Source: Ophiodon elongatus (Eukaryota; Chordata; Actinopteri; Perciformes; Hexagrammidae). From it: a DNA stretch of 64,000 nucleotides. Where the stretch lies: contig JACSYO010002134.1 in NCBI GenBank assembly GCA_016806645.1, positions 1,909,988-1,973,987 of the forward strand, read 5' to 3'. Position 1 is the stretch's first letter. Each line of letters begins with the position of its first letter. The position numbers and the translations under genes were made by a program. The notes under the pieces are model-generated. The model did not search any database. It was not told the origin of the DNA and was given only the letters and a program-made list of their open reading frames with translations. Shown piece after piece: positions 50,997 to 63,171 of this stretch.

Positions 50997-51403
50997 GTGA
51001 CGCCGTGGATGCGACGTAGCCGTGTCATTCGATCACACCCGTGGTTTCTCATCCCCCACATGTGTTGTCTAGATGCATGCGCTCATTGCCCGACTGTGAA
51101 CGTGTCTCCGGGTTGTGTTGATATACAGTCACTTAGGTACACCTCACTCAAACTAATGCGGGTCAATGGAAAAGAGTCCTGCGAGGAATCCGTCATGATA
51201 TACCGTTTTAGAGGTGTTGACTCAACTCTATGGTCGTTTTGTATGCGAGGTGATGTTGATTGAGATGTTACTGATGGTCTGTCCACCCTAGTTATATCAT
51301 TATGGAGAGGATAGATATTAAACACTTCTATAACGCAGTGTGATGAAGGACAAAATGTTGTAGCAGTTATTTAAACTGGTAATCTAATAGAGACAAATAG
51401 TTT

Positions 51404-51408
<5 letters not shown>

Positions 51409-51450
<42 letters not shown>

Positions 51451-51466
51451 TATGTATATATATATA
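51409..51466. repeat. (TA)n microsatellite
   Basis: TA run with a TATG-containing right end. It lies in the pycr3 5' intron, between the SANT exon and the exon at 52340. Nothing else supported in 51300-52330. Confidence 0.9.
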
Positions 51467-52345
51467 TGTATACATTGAAGTAAACATTCACAAGTGCTGT
51501 TCAAAACGCTTGAATAATAATATTGTAAAATCTTAAGAAGAAATTATTTCAGGTGTGTGGAATTTCCTCCGCTATCATTTTGTTGCTTGATTGTTTTTCT
51601 TTTAAGTGGAAAAGCGTGAGAGGTGGCCCATCACAAGTTCTCTGAGTGGCCTCAGCCAACAGTCATAAAACCCAAAGATATTCTCATACAAAACTGAGAA
51701 AGATGGCAAATCTTCACATTTGACGAGTGAGAACAAATGTTTCAACATAAATGATCAAACTATCAAAACTGTCATTTATACGTTTTCCGTCAGTAAACGC
51801 GAGCCGTTCTCTTTGCACACTGTAGATGCGTTTTGAAATATAATGCGAGTGCTTCCGGCTTTTAGCAGCAACATCCTTTCTGAAACATCATCGGGTTACA
51901 AGATCAAGATAAATCAGATTTACAAGCGGCCTTGCTTCCATCTCTGCTGCAGTGACCAGCTTTCTCGTCTCTGTAAAATCTTATCTGGATTAAGGATGCA
52001 GTTGCATGACAAAAAAGACCCAGGACAGGGACACTAAGGAGCTCTAATTACTGACTTGAAATATACCTAAAACGTTTACTCGATTATCAAAATACTTGCT
52101 GTATAAATTTTCGTCCGTTGACTAAATCAACTAATTGACTAATATGTGCAGCTTTTAATTTTGTCAACGTATTTCGTGATGTACGTGTAATAGTGTGTGA
52201 TACCATTCTCACTGTGGGAAACATGTCATGATAGCTCTCGTGTTATCGGCCATCCTGTGATTTACACCCATAGTTCAATTATGACGTAGCCGGATGTTAA
52301 TGTTTCCCCTCATATCTGTTCTCTCCCTTTTTTCTTTAGATCAAA

Positions 52346-54068
52346 ATGGACCCTGAGATGGACTCGCAGCTGAAGATTGGTTTCATTGGTGCAGGGAACA
52401 TGGCCTTCGGCATCGCAAAGGGCATCTTGTCTGGTGAGTAGAGAGAGAGCCGTTGAAAAGGAGCAGAGAGGTTCTAAATACAGAAGTTAACCGTCTCTTG
52501 TGTGTTCCCACTATAGGAAATGTTCTTCCTGTAAACATCAAAGTGAGCGCCCCATCCTCCAGGAACCTGGGCCGTTTTCAGGTACTTTCCCCCCGTCTTT
52601 ACTTGCCTGTCAGGGTCAGTGGGATGGGTTGGTTTTGCAGGACAGTGAGCAGTCCTAGTTCGGATCATGTTACGGTTTATAAGATCAGGTTACTTGTGAA
52701 TGGCTATTCTACTGCTGCTCTTGTTCTGTTCTGCTGCTCAGTCCTGCTGCGGGTGTCAAGTTTTTTTTAATGTGTGCATATAATACAGTAATTTCAGGGT
52801 ACAAATCTGTAACTCCTGTGCAGGAATTAGCAATTCATGTTCTCAAATGAGAAACTTGTGTGCACCAGTTAATAGAACATAATATTCTGTCATCAAATAG
52901 ATTTACATTTACAGGGTGTCAAGTTTACACAATAATACGCTTAGCTGGCAAAAAAAAGTGTATCCAGATAGGTCCGTCTTAAAATACAACTTTATTAAGT
53001 TAATAGAAATTAGGGGTGAATCCAACAATTATTCCTATAATTGCTTCATCTGTCAGTTATTGTATTGACTAATTGTTTTGTCTATGAAGTGTCAGAAAAA
53101 AGTGAAAGATTACAGTTATAATTTACATCATGCCACGGTGACGTTTACAAATTGTTTGTTTTTATTTGACCAACAGGCCAAAAAACAAAGATATTCAATT
53201 CACTGTCATCACAACCCATCTCAATTCCAAATTTAAGTTGTCCATAATCAAAATATTTATGCTGAAAACAGAGAAAAGCAGCAAGTCTTTACAGTGGCAA
53301 AGCTACGACCAGATCATGTTTTGCTTGAAAATGAAAATCTGTTATCGAAATAGCTTCCAATTGATTTCCAGTCAACTTAACATTTAATTGACTAATAATT
53401 TCAGCTTTAACGCTTCATACTATTTAGATAAGCAAACGTTTGTATTTTGTAGCGGCATTTGTGCACCTGATGGCTGCAAACAGTCATAGCTGACCAGTAG
53501 TGCTGAAACAAGCATCATAACTCTTATATAAAGGAATGTAATATGTATGTACACTGTAATGTATGTGATAAATAAATATGTAATTGAAAGATTAAATTCC
53601 GTATTTGCCGGTAGCCTTGTGAAGCTCTGGGTACTTTTTTCTAACTGACCTGAGTAGCCTCATCAACCTGTAACCGTAGTCACAATTACGTGACACTAAT
53701 TTGACATGAATTAATGTCAAATAGAGAATGTGATGCACACGTGATTGAACCGAACACCTGCCTCTGTGTCGCGGTCCTGTTTGTATGCTGTGTTTTATTG
53801 ACCTCGTCATATAAAACCAGGTGAACTGTTGTTCTTCCTTCGTGCCGGTGGGAGATGCGGGTCAGTAACATCCCTTGCGTTGGCTTTCAGGAGCTCGGCA
53901 TTGCCGTCACTCACTCCAACGTAGAGGTGGTCTCTGGGTCAGACGTGGTCTTCGTCGCAGTCAAACCTCACCTGGTTTCACCCGTTCTCAATGAGATCTC
54001 CCTCCACGTCACTGACCGACACATCATTGTGTCTGTAGCAGCAGGAGTGACACTGACAACGTTGGAGG

Positions 54069-54157
<89 letters not shown>

Positions 54158-55401
54158 ACGGTTTTTCTAACTAAATGGTGGTTTTCTGCTGGTCTCAAGA
54201 TGGGGTTTTTTTTTTCTCTCTCTCTTTTTCAATTCCAAGCTCCTGCCAGAGAATTCAGTTGTCATCAGGCTTATGCCAAATCTCCCATGTATGGTTCAGG
54301 AAGGGGCTCTTCTGTTCTCGCGCGGAACCCATGCGAAGCAGGAGGATGGAGCTCTGCTTCGCTCTCTGTTGCACCGCTGTGGTTTGGTGGAGGAGGGACC
54401 GGAGGCCTGGATCGACATCCACACCGGACTGAGCGGGAGCGGCGTCGCTTTTGTGAGTGTCCCAGGAGTGTATGGTGTGTGTTTTTAGAAGGACGTATTT
54501 GTTTTGTAATTGCTTGCTGACTTTTGTTGTCAAACTTCCTCAAAACAAAGAAGTTAATGTTAATCGATCATTAGATTTCAGCCTGTTATTTAATTAAGTT
54601 CAAATTAAAGAAAATGGTGAGACCTGTAATTCTGCTGACCTTTTCTTCAAACATGCCGTACTGTTTTCCTACCTTCTGTATTCAGACTGTTTTTTAACTC
54701 CTTTCACGCCAACATGAAAGTCAGCTTGTAGGGACTGGAAAGTTACTGACGCTACATAATCTCAATGAATATTAGATCTGCTTTTATTGTACACCGAAGG
54801 TCCTTTCCGACGCAACGCAACCACTGTGCTCCGAGACCCATTATTTCCAGTGACTTGTGCCGTGCCACGACAGCTTTTTGCTCTGTTTGGACACGACTGC
54901 TCAAACCCTGTTTCTACCAGGAAACGCGCGTGTGTGTTGAATTGTGTTGAATTGTGATGCATGTGATCCCTCTCTGCAGGTGTATCTGTTTGCTGAAGCG
55001 CTGGCAGATGGAGCTGTTAAAATGGGAATGCCAAGTGCTCTGGCACATAGCATCGCATCTCAAACTGTTCTGGTCAGTTTTACTGTGCTTTTGTTTCACT
55101 GTAGCAAAATAAGCAATTATACTTTCTTTTTTTTTTTTAAGAATACTGTGCACAATATTTGAATACACCATCGTTAATCTAGTGGTCTCTGTTGCAGGGT
55201 GCTGGAAGACTGTTACGCGAGTCCGGGAAGCATCCGGCTCAGCTCCGCTCTGAGGTCTGCACCCCAGGTGGAACCACCATCTACGGGCTTCACACCCTGG
55301 AACAGGGCGGCGTGAGAGCATCCACCATGAGCGCTGTGGAATCCGCCACCGAGAGAGCGAGGGAGCTCGGCCAAAAGTCAGCAGCAGGATCCAGGAAATG
55401 A
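52346..55401 (+). CDS. pycr3: Pyrroline-5-carboxylate reductase 3
   Basis: NAD(P)H-dependent last enzyme of proline synthesis (pyrroline-5-carboxylate to L-proline). PYCR3 is the cytosolic form linked to ornithine-derived substrate. Coding exons: 52346-52433, 52517-52581, 53891-54070, 54240-54452, 54980-55072 and 55198-55401. Phases 1,0,0,0,0 close to TGA, giving 280 aa (human 274). Landmarks are the Rossmann start IGFIGAGNMAFGIAKGIL, the FVAVKPHLVSPVL strand, SVAAGVTLTTLEE, RLMPNLPCMVQEGALL, the family signature in DIHTGLSGSGVAF, then EALADGAVKMGMPSALAH and the C-terminal signature VCTPGGTTIYGLHTLEQGG. No mitochondrial presequence is visible, in keeping with PYCR3. The ATG at 52346 is preceded by an acceptor (TTCTTTAG) and only two in-frame codons, so an upstream exon must exist. 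The donor at 54071 is the first unit of a microsatellite. Confidence 0.95.
54071..54154. repeat. (GT)42 microsatellite that includes a splice donor
   Basis: Uninterrupted GT run of 84 bases. Its first GT is the 5' splice site of the pycr3 intron between exons 53891-54070 and 54240-54452 (GAG|GTGTGT). The intron is only 169 bases, so the repeat is half of it. Confidence 0.95.
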
Positions 55402-56275
55402 CCACTGCCGTTTGCCTTTAATAACTATTCAATGGACTTAAATTAAGCCTTCCAACAAAAAAGCTGACTTTTTGGCTCACGGTCATGGAACACAAAGACA
55501 ATGCAGGACTTGTCACTTTTTTTTTTTGGAAACAAGTGCAGTTCATACTTCTTCTTTTCATCTTTCATGTCTTTGACCAGGTGATTTTGTTGTGAACAAA
55601 AAGGAAATGTTGGCTAAATCTTTGACACTGACGAGTAAATTATTTGAACATGACCCTGTGATTTTCTTTTGAGTGAGTGGCTACTTTTACATGCGCATGA
55701 ATAATCCAATATCTAATGCTATTAAGGTGTGACTAAACCATTAGATGCACAGTACTTTATTTTAGCCACATTTATTGAAGGCCATGTTATCCTGTGAGTT
55801 TGAATACAGAGGCAAGTACTGATGTAGAGGCTCATCAACTTTATCAGTCATTAATCAAATTATACTCTCCACCTTTAACTTTTCTCGTAATGCCTTACTA
55901 GCCGTGATTGGATTATTATGTGCATGTAAAGTGGAGAGCAGAATGGAAGTAAAATGTGTGGAAGTATTTAATTATATGAAAAGAAATCAGTCAAATGAAG
56001 CGTACAGTAAACCTACATTTTGGATGATTAAAGAAGTACCCTGGCTGGTATAGTCGAAATCTAGTTGCTGGCTTTGCGTATAACACATGATGCATGATTC
56101 CAAGTGTGTTCAATGGGTTTTTCATAAAGTGTCCTGTGAACCAGCTCCCTTTGTGTGGTGCCTTAGTCTGAGTTAAGTTGAGGTCTTGTCATCAGATAAC
56201 TGCAAACCTGTGTGATGAATGTATCTGGAACTATTTTGATGCTGGATTAAGTAATTTTTCTACAAAAATGCAACC

Positions 56276-56281
56276 AATAAA
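56276..56281 (+). terminator. pycr3: Candidate pycr3 polyadenylation signal
   Basis: AATAAA (in CCAATAAATT) about 880 bases after the pycr3 stop. An ATTAAA near 56026 is an alternative. The region 55402-56700 holds only 3' UTR-like AT-rich sequence. Confidence 0.4.
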
Positions 56282-56699
56282 TTATGATGTATTATTATAG
56301 CTCAAATGACCGATCACTATATAAATGAATTTGAAATGAGCTCCACCTTTACCAGCTATGATATACACATTAATGCATCACTAGTTATAATTTTATATAT
56401 GACTTAATACTTATGTATTTTAACTTAAAAAAAGGAGTTAAAACTACTTCTTCCACCACTGGCTTAAAGTCTTACCGGGTTTAAGATTTGGGTAAATTAG
56501 TACATGCATGGCATGTCAAACAGTGACACATAAGCAAGGCTTGTCATAAAAAGACAAATGTTGAAAACTAAATTTAGATCCTGTATAGGTCTTAATTCTG
56601 TAAAATGCTCCACTGTAGTAGTGATAATAAGTTGATATGATTCGGATTAGTGAGTGTCAACAATGCATGGGATTTAACATGGGGCATCAGGAAACATTA

Positions 56700-57300
56700 A
56701 AGATGTATAACCTCCCCCTCCCCCAAGATCACACAATCTGTGCTGCTCCTTGCTTCCTCTTCCTCCTCCACCTCCTCCTCCTGCTCCTTGTCACTCACTG
56801 GCTGCAGAAACACGCGTGCTATCCGCCGGCCTGGTCCCACACCGACAAGACAGAAAACACACAGCAGTAAGTAACGTTAACGCTGACTGACAGTCGGGGA
56901 TTCAAGTCCGGGGATTAACGTCGGGACTCATTTATGAGACGTTTTGGGGAAATTAATGAATATTCATCGGGTTTCCCGTCGGCGGGGACTCGACGCGTGT
57001 TAGCCGAGGCTAGCAAGCGGCTAGCTGACCGGGCAGCCTGCTAACGCTGACGCCGACCACAGCGGCTCTCACGGCGGCTGCACGCCGGCCCTAGTGGCCG
57101 CTGGCCCACACTGACACTCCACACAAAACGTCTTAGTGGGGAAAGTCTGGCTTTAGTGGCGCATTTTAACGCGTTCTGCTCGGCGTCCTCCTAAACGCAT
57201 CGTAGCTAGGACCTCCCACGGGAGGGGAGACGGCTAGCTGACGTTACCGGTAAGGTTAGCAGGGCGCACCTCTGGGTGATGCCACCTCCGTCGGGGCTTT
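56700..57300 (+). promoter_or_regulatory. eef1d: eef1d CpG-rich promoter and non-coding first exon
   Basis: A pyrimidine-rich stretch (CTTCCTCTTCCTCCTCC...) leads into a putative leader exon ending at a strong donor CAGCA|GTAAGT (last exon base 56866). About 400 bases of CpG-dense sequence follow, in contrast to the AT-rich surroundings, as in a housekeeping promoter. Polypyrimidine starts of this kind (TOP-like) are common in translation-factor genes. Confidence 0.5.
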
Positions 57301-57574
57301 GATCGGCCTTCCTCATTGGTAAACATGTCGCACGACAGGCTTTTCTTGATGAAATTAACACGTCGCTATAGTGAAAGTATTTGGTTGTTGGCAGGTGTGC
57401 AGTCTTTTTAAGCAGGACCTGTTTCCTCTGTGGATCAAAGCTTTTTTTTTATCAGATTTGGGCTTGATGGTGGTTTAGTCCTGTGAAGAGGATGTGGGTA
57501 TTGTACATTTAAGCTCAAGTAGCGTTACATTTAAATAAGACGGTAACGTTGTATTAATTGTAAATCAAGAATTA

Positions 57575-57660
57575 TGACTTGCTGAAGTGTCCTTGAGCAG
57601 ATCCCTGAACCCCACCCTTCCTGGGGTGTCTGCACTGCATCTGACCCTGTGGTTGACCTC
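57575..57660 (+). repeat. SINE fragment (CCTTGAGCAGATCCCTGAACCC type)
   Basis: TGCTGAAGTGTCCTTGAGCA followed by CCCTGAACCCC is the middle part of the same kind of teleost SINE seen at 13.8 kb, where this middle is missing. It lies in the eef1d 5' intron. Confidence 0.5.
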
Positions 57661-57995
57661 ACTGTAAAGCAGGTAAACTGCCCCACGCGCATCAATGGGT
57701 TCAAACATTGAGTAAAAGTAAATGCTATTTTGAGAGCTTCAACCACTCGGCAGAGGTTATTTGAGTTGACTTCCCTTAAAATCATTATAATAGGGGGTTG
57801 TGCACTGATGTGAACGATGACATAAGTGAAGATTTTAAAGGGTAAAGCGCTGGCTTGAAATATTTTACTGATGTAAAGTATTCACCGTGTTATGTTAACG
57901 TATTGTCTGTGCATCCAAAGCCTGATCTGTGCCATGGAGCTCCATCGTCGTCAATAAACTATTTAAAACACACCGCTGAGCGACACCGTAGCACT

Positions 57996-58000
<5 letters not shown>

Positions 58001-58040
<40 letters not shown>
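58001..58040. repeat. (CA)n microsatellite
   Basis: About 20 CA units in the eef1d 5' intron. The rest of 57.3-60.2 kb is AT-rich intron with no supported exon. Confidence 0.9.
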
Positions 58041-58043
<3 letters not shown>

Positions 58044-60243
58044 CCTTCATTTAGGTTAACACAGGCACAGTAGTTTATTTTGAGTAATTCCCACGTACAC
58101 CGTCCTGCTGCTAGAGACTCACAGAGCACCAAATGCTGCTTAAAGAAAGCCCACTGATCCAGGGACATATGCTAAAAACTATATTGACGATCTGTGGCAC
58201 TCTGCTCCATTTGATTATACTGAGATCTTTAAAAAAAAAAGGCATAACACACATACACTCTTGTCTTGGTATTTCATTTCCTATAATAGCTGGAGTAGAG
58301 AAGTAGTATGAAGGGTGGGTAAAGCTTTGGGAGGCATCCAAATTGTTACTTGGAAGTTATTGCTTAATATTAGTCTTCGATTTTTAGCGAGTAAGTGCAA
58401 GTATTTTCCATATTCATCATCATCTGAGACTAAAGGGGTGACCATTTGAAATTGTCAAGAAGGCAGAGTTTCATGTCGAGTTTATTATTGAAAGAAATCT
58501 TTAACACGGAGCTTCTTTCCCCTCATCTTGCATTCAGAGTTTGACAAGTGAGTATTACTGATAACACTGACATTTACCTGGTTTGCGTATTGTTTTATCC
58601 ATAGTTGAACCTTTTTGTTCCAGTTCCATAGTTATGCAAGGTGGTGATTGTGAAATTTATTTTTCAATTGCTTGCGGTTAACTGGATGAAAAGAACGCGT
58701 TGAGCATTTGGCATTGAATACTAGTTTAAGCTCAACACCTTTACCCAGGGAGGTGAGTTGGGAGCTTGGATAAGATTTTCTATTAAACATTAAAGGAATT
58801 TTTATATATATATATATATATGTATATGAAGTATTCCTTTAAGCAGGAAATGCCTTTCCAAAATATTACCAAATTCCATGTCAGTGGTGTATTAGTGTTC
58901 ATCAATATGACTACACCCACATGTTGAAACATTAAGGGAATGCATTTCCTGTATTGTAAGAGAAGAATGTATCGTCTTCAAAAAAATTAGCATGGCTTGC
59001 GCAGTGTGTGATTTGTCAGCAGATTAAAACGTCAGTACCTACTGAATTAATTAGTTTGCTTGCATGGACATGTTGTGCGTCTTTCACAGATCCATCAGTG
59101 GAGTGGGATTTATTCATTTTTTTAAAAATGTAATGCCTCGTTTAATATTTTGCTTTAGACTTATTACACTCTTCTTTTTTTTTTTTTGCATGCTCTCACG
59201 TCACTGTCAAGATTTGTCAAGTCTTGTGCCTTTTTACTAAGAGCAATTTACCACAGGAAAAAAGGCTCTAAATTAAGTGTTGGTTAGTCATGCGACCTTT
59301 GTTATTGTTGAATGTTGAGAAGCCATTTTTAATACTCCGACTGCAGCTCATTATTGTGAGCAATCAAAGGAACCAGGGTCCTCTGGTTGTCAGATAAAGA
59401 TGATGCTGCATTAGCTGCATTTCTATACTGGGACATCTAAATGCCCTCACAAGATAAGCATAATAATGATTCATGGACTAGTGTTATAATTGCACTGCAC
59501 AAAGCTACCGTATCACTTAAAAGCACACAGATTAAGCTTAAAACAAAGATGACTTCAATTTCCAGTCTGGTAAAATATAGCTTAATAGCTGTGTTTTCCT
59601 TTTTTCATATTTATTGTCGTCGCAATTAATGTGACATATGTGCTTGAATGCGATCGTCCCAAGTCATGTCTTGATAAGCAATGTTTGTTTTTTACAGTGA
59701 TTTTTGTTTATAAAAGTAAATTACTTGTGTGTTTAGGAAATGATTGTGTGGCAGGAAAAACTCCAACTCAGACTAGCATTTTGTATTTTTGGCTACACCT
59801 AGCCAACTTCACATCCGACTGGCATTTCGACACCAAAGCATGAACGGCACTGTTCATCTTCCCTTACTCATACTATCGAGTTCATACCATGCGAGCATAG
59901 CTCTCCGAGTTTTGGTGGAACTCATTTAGTGTCTGCTGTGCATGACTTTGTGGATGATACTGGCTCTTGACAAATCACAAACGAGTAGATCCATTCGCTA
60001 AAGGTTTTTAGTTCATCTGCATGGGTTTCTCCTAGTTTCCTGCATGCCCCCTTGCTTTTATCTGGGACTGATTTGTAGACTCCATTTCGTACAGCTCTAT
60101 GAAGAATAAAATGTTTTGGTACTGATTTTGATTTGTAGCGCTGAGTCTATTAAATCAATCCCTTTGTGTTTCCCTGCGTCTCTCTAACTAATACAAAAGT
60201 CTGTACTTGTTGTTCTCTTTATTTCCCCTGCAACGGATCAAAG

Positions 60244-63137
60244 ATGATGTCTAAGAAGATCCCCCAGTGCTCCGCACTGGATCAGTCGGAGCTCGATAAG
60301 CCTCCCAGTCATTGTCAGGTGGACCGATCTGCAAAGGCAGCGCTGGGGTGTAGGAACAAGGCCGAGTGCGGCCAAAGAAATGGAGAGACTGCATCGTCGT
60401 CCCCGGAGAGCGGCAGCTTGAATGGCGATGGAAAGCGCAGCGGGAAAAGCCGCCGCCGCAAGAAACGTTCATCCAACCCCGGGAGTCGCCCCGATGGGAA
60501 GGTCGACATAAAGACCAAGACCGAAGAGAAGCCAGACAAAAAGACCGGCCATCCACGCCCCGACCCCCGTGCCGAGCTGATTGGCCTGCAGTCCGAGTGT
60601 GCTAATGTTTGGTTTGAGCGCGGCGTCTACGAGCGCGCCGAGAGCCTCTACCAGCGCTGGTTGGCGAGCTCCTCCAACGGGACCACCAAGTCGAACCGGT
60701 CCCCTTCAGCCCCAGGTAAAAACTCTCAATCTGCCATGGCTCCGTCGGGATTGGCGTGCCACCACGGCGATCAGGTGGCCTGCCACCATGTTGTCCAGAC
60801 CGTGTGGGTGAACAAGACCACCTTTGACCAGGCAGAACAACGCTATGTCGAAGAGTCCGCGCAGCCGCCCGTTCCGAACTCCCTCGACCTCCCAGCCCCG
60901 CCGAACCGCTCCATTGCATCCAGAACCCCTGATGAAGGATATCAGTCTCTAGCCCCGACACCGGCAACTCCTGTCATCCAACAAGCATCTGGTACGCCGA
61001 CCAATCGTCAGTCGATTAACGGACTGCCCCGCATCCCAGTGGAGCTGCTCAGAGACGTGTGGCTGGAGAAGCCGCTGTATGACCGCGCCGAAGCCGCCTT
61101 CTACCAGAATCTGTACGGTAACAACTCCTCCAAACGATCCAGCTGCACCTCCACTTCCAGAAGTACTGACCACCCGCAAAGCCTTGTCGAGGAGGAGGAG
61201 GAGGAGGAGGAAGATGACGAGGACCTGGCGGCGGAAGAAAAATGGGTGGTCCCACAGGGCAAAGCAGAAGTCTTCCATGCTCTGCTTCCTATTCAGGAGG
61301 AAGAGGAGCCATCTGAGGTCCCAGAGAAGGACGAAATGTCGGGGGCCGGCATCTGCTACTTCATTCACCCAGACAGCGAGCGGGTGTGGCTGGACAAGTG
61401 GCGGTATGACGCTGCAGAGAGCCGTTTCCATGGTTACACTGAGAGTGAAGCTGTGGTGGGGAAGAAGGGTCGGAGGCCAGAAGCAGCATCAGCTGCCTCC
61501 ACCGCCCCACTGAGGGACAAGTATGACCAAAACAGGAGAATGGAGTCGCTCCAGATGTTTTTTTTTTTTTTTTTTTTAAATCTTTCTTTGTTTTTATTTA
61601 TGTACTCATGGGTTTCCCTCTTTTCATTTTTCTTTTTGTGAATGAGTTAACGTTTTCCTTTTTTCCTTTTTTGTTATTTCATTCGTCTTGGTTCAATCAT
61701 GCTTTTATTCCTTTTTGTCTGTTTTTGAAATCTTTCCGTACGACTTGTTTGTATGAACCATTGTTGCCTTTTGCCAACTTGACTTCATCTAAAGTTTCTT
61801 TTGTATCGTTGTGTTGGGGTGGTTTCTTTGTGGGACGTGCAGATAAAAGAATACATATACAATAAGACATTTTATATAACAATTGCATATTTTACGTCTA
61901 TTAAATCATTGTGAATTTAGAGCACACATCAGGTGATTTTGATTTAGTAGTAATAAATAAAATAAATCCCTGACCACCTCTGTCCTGCTCACACATGCCT
62001 CTCTTGTCCCCCTTGCTCTCTCCTCTGTAGCACCATGAGTTCAGTGGACTTTTTGACCCAGGAGAAGATCTGGTTTGACAAACCTCGCTATGACGAGGCA
62101 GAGAGGCGCTTCTACGAGCGCTCGGACGGCTCCGCCCAACCAGCGCAGGTACCCAACCTCTTGATGAGCGAGTCATCATTATTAGTAATTCTCAATCAAT
62201 TTATAATGAATTGGTGTATGTTGAAATCACTGTCTCTGGTCAAGCTATAACTCGACCCTTATTTGGAGCCACTTTTCATAACTATTGTTCATTTTTTAAT
62301 TTATTTTTTATTTATTTTATTACACCAAATTACATTACCTGACATGTTTGTATGCATGGGAATATTTATGTTGAATTTGCCAGATTTCGATGAAATCAGA
62401 CTTCAGCAGTCGTTTAGATTTTAAATGTTGACGCAGCCGATGCGCTGCACATGGCTTCCATGTGATTAGATGAGGAGGGAGAGGGCGCATTCACACTGAA
62501 ATGGTGTCTCTTACGTACCATTTTTGATACAACATTGAGGGCATAACACTTTAGATCTGTATTAAAGGATAAATGGCAGTGTACCAGATGGTACCTGTGT
62601 ATCAATAAGGAAAACATCATTGGAACCTTTACAATATTCAGTATTGATTTCGATATATGTGACAACACTACATTGACATAAAAGAGCTAAGTAGACTCAT
62701 TTCACACGGAGTTTTTATAAAGTACGGCATGAGTCAAAGTTGACTTCTATTCATTTTCTTTCAGGATGTCGGGGCGAACACCATCCTGCAAGACATTGCC
62801 CGAGCCAGGGAGAACATCCAGAAGTCTCTAGCAGGAGTAAGTCCATGTTGTGTGCTGCATCAGTGCCTTAGCTCACATTTTTCACTTTTACCCAAATATG
62901 GTACAAGTAGCCTGAGCAATCAAGGTTCCACTAGACCTATATCGCACATTGCTTTCAAATGTCCGAGGTCACGGGACACGTGTAAAGATTAGGTTTACTT
63001 AACTTCATGAATGGTGACTATTTGATTTGTGTGTCTGTTTTTAATTTCTCTCGCATAGCCGCGAGCTAGACAACTTGCAGCCCCAGAGTCCCACCTCCCG
63101 TTCTCATGGCTGAGAGACCGTGTCAGGAACATAATAG

Positions 63138-63171
<34 letters not shown>

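Noticed and set aside
51000..51263. Carboxy-terminal extension of the SANT frame to its stop
   Set aside because: Base composition and residue pattern change abruptly after about 51000 and no domain is visible, so this is more likely intron.
54071..54154. Val-Cys repeat protein segments from GT/CA runs here and at the other microsatellites
   Set aside because: Dinucleotide repeats are open in several frames by composition alone and none is within a supported exon.
60949..61431. Open frame of 160 codons on the minus strand
   Set aside because: It is the mirror of the GC-rich eef1d long exon, and the plus-strand frame contains the conserved repeats.
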